Below, piece by piece: positions 23,200 to 35,413 of a stretch of DNA of 64,000 nucleotides. Below the pieces are notes generated by a model. That model was given only the letters and a program-made list of their open reading frames with translations, made no database searches and was not told the origin of the DNA. Position 1 is the stretch's first letter. Each line of letters begins with the position of its first letter. The DNA is from Varroa destructor (lineage: Eukaryota; Arthropoda; Arachnida; Mesostigmata; Varroidae), in the NCBI RefSeq assembly GCF_002443255.2, contig NW_019211459.1, positions 21,788,147 to 21,852,146 of the forward strand, written 5' to 3'. Position numbers and translations under genes: made by a program.

Positions 23200-24086
23200 T
23201 TGTATTCGTCAAGGTTATGCGTGTTTATTGCCGTTTGCAGTAACGGCGTGACGTGCCTTCGTAATAATCACCAAAAAGCTAAGCGGAATTAAGCAGTCGA
23301 CAGAGCAATGTTTACATGTGTTATACAAGTGTTTGACTGAGAAGTTCGCCTTCCGTTCAATGGCGGCAAACTGCATTACGAGTGAGTGTAATCCTGGCTA
23401 TGTTGCAAAACCCTGTCAAACCTCATTCAAAGCCATCCTCGGGTCGGAAATTCACTCTCTACGCTACGTTCCTGTTCCTAACTGCTGTTTTTTTTTAATC
23501 GCACGAACCATAGCATATTCCCTAGAGAGCTAAAAGTCTCTTAGTGAGTTTAAATCATCAATGAGCAAAGCATCAATAACTGACAAGTAGGTAGCTCAAG
23601 TATATACAATATCTAAATAAAACAGTTCAAACAAGAAACAAGCAACGGTAGGACTGCATGATTCCTACTTAGCAAAACATACTACATAAACATCTGAAGC
23701 GACAGGAGGCCTTTATGAAGTCGGGAAGACAAAAAATCGATTTTTACATTGGCCCAGTTCTGTCTGCCTACTCTCTGTTTCTGTTGGCCCCAAATAACCC
23801 ATTTTAACCACTATATGCACCCAGCATATGACAACGAAGGGTACATTTGAAAACCATGTACTATAGTCATGCTACATCATGCCGATGCGTGCACGACGTC
23901 CTAGAATATTAATGGAGTATAACCAACATCGACACATTCACAATAACCACTGCGTATGAATGAACAGTACATGTAGTGATCTTTATATTGATGAGTTACG
24001 TGTAAAGGTCGAGGTTAGTGAGGTTTTTGTATGCTTCACTTTCTCTGAGACCAATCTAGGTGTGGGGTAAAGCCGCAGCAGAGGAA

Positions 24087-24156
24087 GCTGACGTCAGCAC
24101 CACACAAGACGCGGTTATTCTATAGATATAACTATTCTATCTGGGTAGTATATAAG
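24087..24156 (+). promoter_or_regulatory. CRE/Maf-type palindrome with downstream TATA box
   Basis: GCTGACGTCAGC at 24087-24098 is a 12-bp palindrome close to the CRE-type Maf/bZIP recognition site. A TATATAAG box follows at 24149-24156 on the + strand. This resembles a compact promoter, but no + strand gene is visible downstream. Confidence 0.3.
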
Positions 24157-24186
24157 TCAGCTTGATACGGTCTCGGACAGATTAAG

Positions 24187-24468
24187 TCATACACGTATAC
24201 ACATGCGTTTGAAGCAATTATTCAGATCAGTTTGTTCGGAAAAATAGATTTGGGTCTCTTTGACAGAAGCGGTGCAATGATCGGTCACGTAGATATTCCA
24301 TCGTAGCCGTTTAGTCACAGCTTCGGATTTTCCAAAAGATATAACCAAAACATTGTTATTTTCAGTCTCATAGACGACATATTCCCTATAGCTATAATGT
24401 TTAGCAGAGAAAATTGAAGAAGCCCAGCTCATGTCCGGCGTTGAGATAACACGAGCGACTTGTGCCAT
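24187..24468 (-). CDS. Unassigned 93-codon ORF with a good start context
   Basis: Single open frame from an ATG in the context gcgacgATGG, starting MAQVARVISTPDMSWASSIF. It has mixed composition, no low-complexity bias and no domain I recognise. It lies alone in AT-rich sequence with no supporting splice sites or polyadenylation signal, so it could be chance. Confidence 0.2.
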   Translation of the reverse strand: MAQVARVISTPDMSWASSIFSAKHYSYREYVVYETENNNVLVISFGKSEAVTKRLRWNIYVTDHCTASVKETQIYFSEQTDLNNCFKRMCIRV

Positions 24469-25777
24469 CGTCGCTCAAAATGTCGTTGCTTTAGATAATT
24501 GCGATCAGTTCAGCCATTGGTTTTGCACTCGATGGGTCACTTTCGCAGAAGTCCTCATTCATTTGCTATTGAGATAGTTGTGCTGGCGAAAAACACCTTA
24601 AAGACTGCATTTTTTTCAAAAACAATAATGACAATAGATAAGCAAAATGCATAAGCAGAATAGGTCGTCGTTGGGCATTAAAATCAACACTATAGAACTG
24701 GTAACAGTATAGTTGGGCACCCCAAAATTAGCTGTCCGTTAACTCATGCTGTTGTTAGGAACTAACGTTTTTGGAGCCGAGCTAGGTAATAACATAAAAA
24801 AAAAGAAAAATCTATACAGAATTCGTTTTACAACAGAGATGCCCTTTATTGATGTAGACGATGTTGATAACCCGGATTATCTTTTTCATATATTACCGTT
24901 TCCTTTCCTGTCCTGTAGTGTATGTAATATTCTCATATAGAATATACTATATAATTATTCTACATGAAATGAGCATTACATTTTTTTTCTTCATTCTTAT
25001 TGGCAAACCGTATCGGCAGACTCTATTTTTCTTCATTGATATCGTTCGATTTTTGTTGCTCGCAAAATTTAGAGTTTATATATATGACTAATTGTACGAC
25101 TGCCTAGAAGAATATAGTATGATCAATTGTCTTTTCCTTTATCGTCTTATTATGTCTATTGAATTATTATATTTCGCCATTGAACGACAGAAGTGTGTAA
25201 CACCTCCGGCTCTACACCCATCTATTTTTGGCCCTATTTGGGACTAAATTTGGTCCAATTAAATTAAGATTTAGTATACTATTAATACCAAATGTCCCTG
25301 TCTGTGTGTCGCATTCAATAGCAATACCTAATTTCCCCTAATTTTTGCGTATAGCTTACCTCACAATTATGAATTTTGTTTTTGAGAGTTTGTAGCATGG
25401 CTTTTACTTCGGTGTTTTTACCTTGCTCACATCCTTAGCGTACAATCTAACGTTGATCTCCCTTAACATATTATCAACTTGTTTTTTTTTTATTAGCTTT
25501 CGTTGTCTGGCCCCTTATGACATCTTCGCTTCCCCCACTGTAGCCTAGAAATTATCAACGGCGTTGAAAACGTGTAACGGGCGTTGGATCGCAAAACAAA
25601 CCATTTCTCCTTTTCTATATTGGGTTTAAAATGCTTTCAAGTTACACGTCTGGTATTGCTATAGTTGAGCACGGTTTCGAACGGTCGGCCATTCCTAATC
25701 CGAATTCCGAATTTAGGCCACCGCCGGTGTGCCTACAATTAGTAGGCAGGGCCTTTGCCATCACTCTGGAACTCTGT

Positions 25778-25809
25778 ATTGGGTTCAGACTACTCAGTCT
25801 GAACCCAAT
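25778..25809. repeat. Perfect 14-bp inverted repeat with 4-base loop
   Basis: Arms ATTGGGTTCAGACT (25778-25791) and the exact reverse complement (25796-25809) surround ACTC. It is GC-containing and would form a stable hairpin. Confidence 0.92.
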
Positions 25810-26474
25810 GTACGTGTTATACTCGGAATCGGTTGGTTTATGTCACTGCAGGTACAAATAAACTTTTCTTCTTGTTTGCTATAGATATCTTGCAGCTCCC
25901 GTTCTTTTTTTTTATAGAAGTTGTTGGTTTTTACGTATTTTCTACTTCCTATTAGAAGGTACCCTTTTTAAAACGCCGGCATCATTTCCTGTTTCGGCTT
26001 AAGAGACAGAGTGAATGATTTTTCGGTATTTATTTTCGTATTTGTATTCTACTGTATTTCCCTGCACCTTGGCGGGTTCCCTTAGCTATTTAGTTTTCCT
26101 CGGGAATCTTATGGTCGCATACTTTGTTTCATGACGTTCTTTTTCAACCATTTCACTAGGTATATTTTCGTATTTACTATTCCATGTGATAGTTACCATA
26201 CCATGAACAGCAACCATGGTATTATTTTAGTGTTGCGGTACATAGACACCCCTTGAGGTTACCTCTCCACAGACTATGCTTCTGCGGCACCCCTATTATT
26301 GTATACAGCTCTTTAAAGAAATCTATTTAGGCGGCATCCTGTTCACGATCAGGCCGGATATACCATATCGCACGCCTTTGTTATGCCTAAAAAAAAAGAT
26401 GAGTTTGTTTTTCATTCTGCCTATCGAACCCAATTTACGGTTTCCTTAAATACGAATAAATTCTATTTTGCAAG

Positions 26475-26531
26475 GGCTTTATCACTGAGCGAACCCAGCC
26501 AATACGTTCAGGTTCACTCAGTGATAAAGCC
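26475..26531. repeat. 21-bp near-perfect inverted repeat with 15-base loop
   Basis: Left arm 26475-26495 (starts GGCTTTATCACTGAG) pairs with right arm 26511-26531 at 20 of 21 positions; the one exception can be a wobble pair on one strand. A run of six T follows the right arm. Confidence 0.92.
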
Positions 26532-27445
26532 TTTTTTCCAGAAGTTAATTACCATGTTATAGCTAATAGTAAAATTCTACGGTGATCCGTTCCTTTCATC
26601 ATTTTTGCAATGGAACTATGCCTGCCTATAATTTCTGTCTATTGAAATGGTGAGCTTTATACCACAATATTATTATTCAAAACCTTTATATTATTTCCTG
26701 TATACGTACAGTATGATCTTTGCGGTTTAGTTTTGGTGTGGATCAGTCGAATTCATATTCGATCAGACTGTAAGATAGGAACTATGAATAAGCAGTCCAG
26801 CAAAAGTCAAATTGATAGGATCCTACGACTGCAAGAGCTGTGGACTATGACCTCGGCACAGCTGGATAACGTCTTTTATTTAAAATGGCCTTATTATATT
26901 CTTTGTGCTACCGAATAATCGTAACACGTAACGCATCTTCGCTAGTAGAAAAATAAGCTTGTATAATAGGAAAAAAAACCTGCTGCTTATGGTGGTTATT
27001 AAGGTAGTTGGCGGCAACGAATAGAGGACCCTATAATTTGTATAATCTCTATTTTAGCGATGATCTATTTTAATAGTCCGCCAACGTAAGTGCCTCGTAA
27101 AAGATAACCAGGCTCCCCTATTGGTGAGCCGAATCAGTGAGTTATTTCATAAACAGAATTTTCACTCCATTTGCGATCGAAAACTCTAATACGGATGAAC
27201 GAAGGTACAGTAAGTGACTCACGCAGGGACCGGCTGGAGATTGAAGACCCTTTTCAAAGTGACGAAGTTCTGTTGTTTCCTTCTTCTGATTAGCAACGGT
27301 TTCGGGAAAAGGCCGACCATCGATGCTATCGCAGACGGCGATAACAAACCAGATGCGTAGCCTTATTTTGGTGCTGGGCCAGAAGAAACGTGGGCAGCTA
27401 TTTTGACTGGTGCCAAAGCGTCAAGATGGCATAATAGCTTTGCCG

Positions 27446-27462
27446 AAGAAGAAGAAGAAGAA
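27446..27462. repeat. Short (GAA)n repeat
   Basis: Five to six GAA units followed by an A- and G-rich stretch. Confidence 0.8.
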
Positions 27463-30400
27463 ACAGCAACGGAATGAAAGGCTAAGCTTGCAAACATAGC
27501 CAGTGTACATTAAAACTGCGATAATTCGTCGTGAAAAAAACTTGACAGCCTTCTCGGTTCGAGGTTTGCTGAGGCGGTTTCCTGGCACAAAGCTTCAAAC
27601 GCATACAGATAAAATCGTGTCGAGAACGTTGGTATTTTGATTTTTGGCGGCATCACAAGGAGACAAGGCATTAGCGTGAGAGTGAGCGGTCCTCGTGGAC
27701 ATAATCTGAATAGCTGAAAGCGTCGACCCGGCGCATTACACAGCTCGAAACCTATCTTTATTCAGAAATCCGATATTATTGGCCTCACGGCTCTGATTAT
27801 AGCTGCGTACCCGCTTGTGCATGCAATCGAACGCGTCCGATTCGGCTTGTTAACTAATGATACTACTACTACTTGTAAAACACAATGCTCTATTCCCGAT
27901 TCGTCGGGCGCTGTGACTGCAATACCATTGTCGCAATAGCGCCCTAGTTTTTAATATAGCGGTCTGAACCAATTAAAGTTGTAGTTAGTGTGGCACGTTC
28001 ACCTATGGAATGGTACATTTTGACTTCGCTTAGATTTGTCGTGGTGTTTCTCGCCAGCAAACGAATAGGGCCAATCAAAGCAGCCAGAAAAGAAGAGGCT
28101 CAAATCGTATTCGCGGCTATCAGCTGATTGGAACGTAAACGATTAGAGGAGTCACTCTGTCAGGACTACGTCTCTCCATGGTAGGGTTCAGGCAGCTTAA
28201 CTATCCATGCTTTTGCACAATTCAATTCAAGAGGTGAAAGTCATTCAACATTTGAAAATCTCCACACCAAATGTCGTACATGGGTGCCCCGTTTCGAAAC
28301 CATATTGCCTTCTGTGAAACAGATAATGAAACTGTTTATTTTCATATTTCGTCAGCGTTCATTGATTTACTCTCAAGGTCTAAAACAGCAGTGTATGCAT
28401 ATGGGAAGGCTGTTTCAGAAATCCGAAGTCTTCGTCAAGCAACCCTCCGGTCAAGGTTTTGTCAATCAGCTATTCAATTCACGTCAAGTTGTATATGCTG
28501 ATATATTATTACTATTGACATCAGAGCACTACGTAATCGGAATTATAACCAATTTATGAAGCTGGAGGTCGTACGAAACAATTCGACATAAAAAAAAACT
28601 GTATATATATATATTTCACGCTGACAAGGTCTGAACAAGTCGTTCGCTTAAGCTTCGGATATGCTTAACGCCTGCTAAACTTGAAGGCATTCAATAATAA
28701 AAAAAAAAAAAATCCTCCTAGGTCCTAACAAAATAAAATAGCAGCGCTACGTGCACGTCAGCGGATGCGCCACCTGGATCTACCATGTCCATGGTTGAAA
28801 GTCCACTTGGTGCGCAACCGGGTGGTCTACCTTCGCCCCATGCAAACTCTTGGTCCTGGGGACATTATTCCAGTTCGCATTAATTGAAGCAACGAGGTCT
28901 GCATAATCAGCTAGAGCCTAAAGAAAAAGTGATGACAGGAAATCATCCATAATTAGAGGTATTCGAGCAAACGCAAAGCTAGTTTTATTTTGCAGACGGC
29001 TATTCTCTTCTACCATAGTAGCTTATAGTGATACGGCTGGACAAGACGGAGGAGCGCGATATGGCCGTGACAAATACGTCAGGTGTTTTCTAAATTCAGA
29101 TAAATGCTGTTGAGTTATGACGCTAAACGGAACCTAAAATTTACGAAGGGCAGGATTTTTCTTAGATGTTTTTTTTTGTCCATATATTAGTTCTTTGTTG
29201 CATATTTTCGGTAGAACTAAGGACATGATTGTACAATAAGTCTTTTAATAAACACCAGTACACAGTGTGTAAACAAAAAGTCATCACAAAGTTGAGTAGT
29301 TTATCTATGAGAGCCTACGCATAGAAAGGGGTTTACAGATGGACACAGTGAAGCTTACGCACGAGACACCTTGTAATAGCTCATGGAAACGGTATGACAG
29401 TGTTAGACAGGAGGCGAGTTGTAAACGGCCTGAAAGATGTACTTGAATTAGTAATGACTTCCTGAATGCTTTTTTTTTATCTAATTATTAACTAGCATTT
29501 AGACTGCGTGTATTGACTGTCAATTCTATCCAATCTTTATTGTGGAGAAGCAGCGCAAACCGGTTTCATTTGAGGAAGCCTGTGTCCGGAAGTATAAACA
29601 CATGGACCAATAGGATAAGCTATAAGATGTGTAACAGAACCTTTTCAAGATAAGCTTGAAAAAAGCCTTAAACAGTAAAATCAACGATCACATCTTTATA
29701 AAATTATAGGTAGCTACTCCCTTAAATAGTGCTTAAAGTAACTCTTACCTCTTTAGTCTCGCACTACTTACCATAGTAAAGATGCGTGGATAGCAGTAAC
29801 TTTTTGGTACCTGAATTGGTCAAATTGTATAAAAGCCGCACCACTAGCCATCTACATAAGAAGGATAGTAGAAATGTCACTTCTCCGTTCCAAATTGTTG
29901 ATTAGAAATTAAGATATTTTATGGAAATGTGGGGTGAGAGAGTGAGCGGCCGAAAAATAAGCGAAAGCTACCCTAAGACTAAAATTATACTATGACTATT
30001 TTTAGAGTAAATTTTGTAAAGATATCTAACATGCCCTTACGTAATTTCCGGTTTCATAATTTTCAATTAGGTACAAATTGCTTTGCGGTAACCAACACGT
30101 TTATCTACTACAAAAAAAAATAATCACTTCCCGGAGGTGTTTTTACGTACGCAAATTTTATCATTCAAACATCATTAGCACACTAAAAAACAAGCCTTAA
30201 AATAAAAAATTCTCATTGCACTACATTGTGCAATAGAGTTGTATACAGGGGGTACGTAACGAAGCATACCAGCCTTATATCTTTGCCTTATTTCGTTAAT
30301 GCAGTTAGTTACATAGTATCGCAGAGCTCAAAGTTACTTCATCTAATATGCACAGAACTGTTGTTGCTTTGGGTCCACTCAGTCAATGAGTACAACATAG

Positions 30401-32183
30401 GTCCTGTTTTTAATTCTTGTATAGGGCAACGGCTTTAAGTTGCGCCTTTATAGAAAAGAAAAAAAAAACTAGCTTATTTATTTTCTAGGTTGCTTTCATA
30501 TAATCATTTTGTGTTACTTCCACTTTATGTATCAAAAGCTAAAAAAAACACCTTCATGATGATGCGAATTAGATAGATATAGATGTGTTTTGATTGATCG
30601 ATCGTGTATTCTGCGCCTTAGCCTAAATTTCGGTTTGTACTAAAGCTACTTCGGTAGCGCTCTAGAACTCATAGGACTCTTGGTCAACATCAGAGAGCCA
30701 TGAGTTACCGGTTAAAGCTCTTGACCGAAATATTGGTATATTAATAGTAAATGCAATGAATTAAGGAAGCGAAGTGATGTAAATAATGGTACTAACAATA
30801 GCAATTATTATACATTGGTGCATATGGACACTTTGTATTTTAGATGTAACGATGCGGTTAAACTGAACTTGAGATTGAAGTTCCTTGAAGTCAATATATA
30901 CATTATATGACACAAGAAGAGGTGGACACAATTCCGCTAAATTAATAACTTTTTCATTAGTTTACAGACACATTAAGGGGTTTGAGCAGTGTGGCCGCAC
31001 CTTAACTTACAGACAGATTCAGGTCTTCTCATATTTTTGGCTAGTTTGGCTATTTACCATTTCTCATCATACCTGCCAAACAGAAATAGAGGCACACGCG
31101 AGACCCAGGTTGTATCAGGCACAGAACTAACACCGAAATCCAAGCACGCCTGCTCGTTTCAGCCTGTGTTTTACTAACCAATATATAGAGCCAGTTCGGT
31201 GATTTTTCTTTCAACCGTGTCTCAAATACTCCAAGACAGTTACCAGATTTGACGTGTAATCTTCTCTTGCATTAACCCTATCTAGTCTAATGTAGTCAAA
31301 AACTAATGGAGACACACATTACAAGAATATTTTTTTTTTTGTTTTCTTCCTTAGATCAATTTATCTTTCGCTTCATCCGGAACATGGCAGTCTACACAGT
31401 ATGTGTGCTTCTGGCTACGCACTAAATACGTGGACACATATGTAATTAAAGTACATTAATTACAAAATATTGCAGCGAAAATAGTCTGGGTTATGTGCCA
31501 GAAAAGCTCGAGTCATTGCACTTGCTATATTTGTACAAATATAAATGTATTATTACTTCGCTTGTAAACTGTAACTTCATTACTTGGCCAAGATACCTCT
31601 TTTCGATCATGAGATAACCCCGAAGCTATTGTTTACCGCCTATGCAGACTTGGACTATATTGTTTTCAAGACATAAGTTTTAATTGTTATGAGTACGACA
31701 ATTCTGAACCATTAGAAGTGGAACTTTAGTCAACTGTACATGGCTGTCATAGGAGTCGTCAGGCGGTTTCGGCGAACCGTCTACCTAGATCTCTTTAATT
31801 ATTCAGTGACAGATTTGCTGTCTATGATTCCGTACATTAGCGGAAAAATCTGTGTACGGTAGAGTTTCCGACGGTCAGGGTGGAGCATTGCATGTGCCCC
31901 TGATGCTGGGGCATTGCATTTTCTTGTTGCTGCAAGTTTTGTTGCTATCCGAACATGAAATTGCCCTCTGGTGCGACTGTTGAATCACGCACAGTAAGTG
32001 TTATCGGCGGGAGCTTTTGAACGCTATGAATTGAGCCTTGAATCGCATTGCTGGTCGGGCCTGATGGGAGCGGAATGACGTTGGTGACAATGGACTACAG
32101 TTATATGGCTCCTTTGCTGAGCTCTGATCAGCGGATGGATGTATTACGATATGAACTTGTTGCTTTGTGACTGGCGGAGTTTG

Positions 32184-32374
32184 CTAAGTATTTCGCTGTT
32201 TCTTGAGCTTGGCTCGAAGATTTTTATATTTCATTCTCGCTGTTTCCAGAGTAACGCCGGCTCGTTTCGCTATCCTCTCTAGCTCAGTACGCCTCGGATT
32301 TTGGCACTTGGAAAATTCCTCCGCGAATATGCCATTCTGTTCTTTGTTAAACAGCGTCCGCTGGCGTTTTGGTT
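32184..32374 (-). CDS. Homeodomain-encoding 3' exon
   Basis: Behind a tttcag acceptor this exon starts two bases into a Glu codon, runs PKRQRTLFNKEQ to LKKQRNT and stops with TAG. The homeodomain begins at the splice junction and the protein ends two residues after it. Basic residues cluster at both ends of the domain, as expected for minor- and major-groove contacts. Confidence 0.75.
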
Positions 32375-35300
32375 CTGAAATCGTACTCACGAGATAGCAA
32401 AATTAAATAAGACAAATGTACTGAGCTGAAGGGACCAATGAATCTTCTTATGTTAACATTGATGATCGGGCTTATCGTCGTTAGCTTGACAGAGTAGATA
32501 AAAAAAAAAAGGGGGAATTTAGCATATTGTAATTTTAATTAGGCTTGTCGCGTTTGTAACAAGTTTCAGCATCCGTATATGTTTTAATAACGTATAAGGT
32601 TTTTATTAAACCTTGCTACATTTACAGTAATTACCAATCGTGCGAGGAAATCTAACATGAAAAAACGGAAGTTGATCGGCTGGAAGCAATTAGATAGAAG
32701 TGGGCTAGATTAGAGAGAAGATGAGTCGTGTTTCTTGTTCGGAGTGTATTCAGCTGGTCGTCGTATAGTTCATGTAACCGTATCGTTACATTTAGACGCT
32801 TCTATGTAAAGCAAGCACCATACGTTTGTTTCTACCGGTAACCAACACAAAGAACTCACTTAGAATCGAGTTGATCTTTACTGACGACGTATCTTGTTGC
32901 ATGTTTTCAGCCGAAGGTTCGGGTGAGCATGAAAAAAGTAATGCGCGTCGCGGAATCGCTTCTTCCGTATTCAATCGTACCACGTTTCCCATAACTTGCT
33001 TTTTCTCTGCAAGATTCAATATATAGATAATAATAATAATAATAATAATACGTTGAAGGTCTAGCACCAGTATAACTAAATTAGAAATTTAGAGAAACGT
33101 TGGATGTTTGTTGCCTCACTAAAGATTTTACGCATAGTTATCAAAATAACTCCGTAAATAAACAATAATAAAAGAAAAAAGTAATAAAAAAGAGAAGAAG
33201 TTCTCTATATAGCTCACCTAATGGCAACATTTTAGCCTTGCACGGGCATTAGTGAAATGCTTTCAAAGCACGGTAACGAATGTTAAAAGATCAGACCGTA
33301 ACAGGCCGACATCTTACATCCCTAACCGCTCTGCAGATGTTTGGCTATAATGAGTGCAGCTCGTCTGCACGCAGTGGTAACATTTAGATGACTGATGGCT
33401 ACTTGAGGTAGCGAGCCTACATCTTTGCACTGTCGCTATGAGCTAACAATAAACAACGATCCCTAACTTCGGCTACCCTCAACATTCCGAATACCAATTA
33501 CCGTGAAGTGATGAAGGCGATCAACCAATCAGCTGCAACAGCCCAATCAAAGGTTTCTGCAAAGCTGATCATTTTATCTACGACAAGAACTTCAGCTACT
33601 TTGATTGACTGATCATCATGCCAAGCCAGGCAGGTCGCAAGCCTGAATGAATCATAAAAGGTATGGTGGCAGTAACAACGTGGTGTGGGCACTCCACTGT
33701 TAATAAAGTACGGGAGGGACCTCGGAGTTGCACGATGTTGCTTCGGTGGCAATTGTAGAGTATGGGTACGGCAGAGCTTGGCGCTGAAGCTGCAGATAGT
33801 CTAGGTTGTGCCAAGGCCCGAGGCCTGGTAATCCGGATCAGGCATGGATTAGGAGAATGGAAGGAGAGGCCGGAGGGGTGCTGAACTGAGTAAGGACCTG
33901 GCCGAGACAAGCATCGCGCTCTGCCATTACTATTCTGAGTGCACTCACAACAGGCGCCAGTTCGTTCTCTGCCCAAATTCCTTTTTGAAAATGAGATTGG
34001 CTCAACCGCAAGAGGGCGCTGCGGTATCGGATCGTTGCAATGTCGTTGAACATCTTTGGCGATAAGTATTGCTTCTACAAGTTCTCCTAGGAGACTAAGA
34101 AATATCAATGATACGATAGGTTACAGTGTGGCAAGTATATTATTATAGCACTGGAGTACTATCTTTAATGAAAAATGAACATCGTCGAGTGCGCGAGCCT
34201 GGTGATTCACCACTGGTTCTCAAGACGTAAGTCGTCGATGGCGACTGGTTTTTATTAGCAAACGGAACAGTCTATTTTTCACGTCCTGCTCAGCTAGCAA
34301 TTCCGGACGTAGGTCGCTTGCCGTGCAACAGGGATGGAAGATACCCTTTTGGTGAAGAACCTATAAAAGACTCAAAACTATCGCTCCTGAGATCATCCTG
34401 ACATCCTATTGTTCCAGTCAGTACGAATCTACTGAAAAGAAAATCCATACCATCCAGCGATCACCAACTCGAGTCGATAGGCACTGAAAAACTAGATGAA
34501 AACCTAGGAATGCTGTTAAAAACCACGATCCACCCAACATCAAAAAGAGCGGCCAAAGCAGGCAGATTAAGCCTATAGAACGCTTATTGCTGGATAGGTC
34601 CATCCAGCGCGACATTGTGGAAAACAATTTCAATAAGTGCGACCACCGATCTTCTTCACATCACCCATTGATAACTGACCGAATGCTAATTTGTAAAAAG
34701 GCTAGTTTGTGTAATTGACTATTAGCACACAAAAGATAAAATGCTCGGTATAGTTGCAGCGACCTGTATACGCAGGAAAAGAAATCATGCCTTTCGTCCA
34801 TTCGAAGGGCTGCCGGATAACGCTTAGCACTCCCATTTATTCTATTATTTGACTCAAGAACTAATAAACAAAATCTAGAACTACACTGGCAGCGAGGATT
34901 AGGTAGAAAATGGAATATTGTATCTACGTGTATACGTAAACTAACAGTAAATTACTAACCATGAAATGAGGAAATACAGCCATCCGGGACAGCATCAGCT
35001 GGGCCCACATCGAAATAACAGGTCGACGAGGACGATAGGCTAAAATCATCATGCGGTGTGAGCGAGCAGCCAGTGGTCTTCAAATAAAAAGGACTCGCAT
35101 AGTGAGGTAGTTGCGTTGTCCCCGGTGCCATGTGATGCTTTTCGTAGACCGGCAATGTTGTTGTAGTCGCGGTTGGAGTAACAATAGGGTGATGCATCAC
35201 CGGTTTCGTCATGTAAGTGGCGGCAGGGCCTTCTTGGTACTGAGGTGCACTACCTAGACCTAGAGCATCACCCTGCACTGTACCCTCTGTGGACACATCT

Positions 35301-35413
35301 GCAGCCTGTGAAACAAGAACGCGATCCTGTACGGATTCGGTGTTCAAGTAAAGGGAAATTGCGTCCAGCCAGTCTCGGCCCCGGCCATCCAGATCGCATA
35401 AATTATTGGACAT
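32184..35413 (-). CDS. Divergent homeodomain transcription factor lacking Trp48, two coding exons
   Basis: Seen: exon A, 35413-34960, ends ...SSFH plus one base at a G|GTTAGT donor. Exon B, 32374-32184, follows a gatttcag acceptor in the matching phase. Joined they give 214 codons. Residues 153-212 align with the 60-residue homeodomain without gaps: KRQRTLF at 2-8, Phe20, RTELERIAKRAGV through helix 2, and MKYKNLRAKLKK at the end of helix 3. Asn51, Arg53 and Lys55 are kept; position 50 is Lys, as in bicoid, otx and six proteins. Trp48 is Lys, Phe49 is Tyr, Arg52 is Leu and Leu16 is Phe. The N-terminal 150 residues are rich in Ser, Thr, Pro and His and show no other domain. Likely nuclear and DNA-binding, but which homeobox class is unclear. 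The start ATG at 35413 has A at -3; an upstream coding exon cannot be excluded. A pseudogene is less likely, because both exons are open and in phase. Confidence 0.7.
32375..34959 (-). other. Intron of the homeodomain gene
   Basis: About 2.6 kb with matching GTTAGT donor and tttcag acceptor. It includes an ATA repeat near 33030 and a stop-poor, GC-richer stretch at 33.5-34.1 kb that I do not recognise. Confidence 0.55.
33028..33051. repeat. (ATA)n microsatellite
   Basis: About eight ATA units within the intron of the homeodomain gene. Confidence 0.9.
34960..35413 (-). CDS. N-terminal exon of the homeodomain gene
   Basis: The exon is open from the ATG at 35413 for 151 codons and ends at a GTTAGT donor in phase 1, which matches the homeodomain exon. 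It begins MSNNLCDLDGRGRDWLDA and contains a TPTATTTTLP tract, several HH pairs and an SLSSSSTCY tract. Such low-complexity composition is typical of transcription-factor activation regions. The open frame continues 31 codons upstream of the ATG to a TTG, so an earlier exon could join there. Confidence 0.6.

Larger units (their letters stand above)
22001..32183. other. Intergenic AT-rich stretch between PP1c and the homeodomain gene
   Basis: About 10 kb with no supported gene apart from the weak ORF at 24187-24468. It holds the two hairpins at 25.8 and 26.5 kb, the CRE/TATA pair at 24.1 kb and short repeats. Confidence 0.6.

Noticed and set aside
33596..34108. 170-codon minus-strand ORF inside the homeodomain intron
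   Set aside because: It lies in a GC-richer stretch with overlapping open frames, no recognisable domain and no splice support, so I do not call it a gene.
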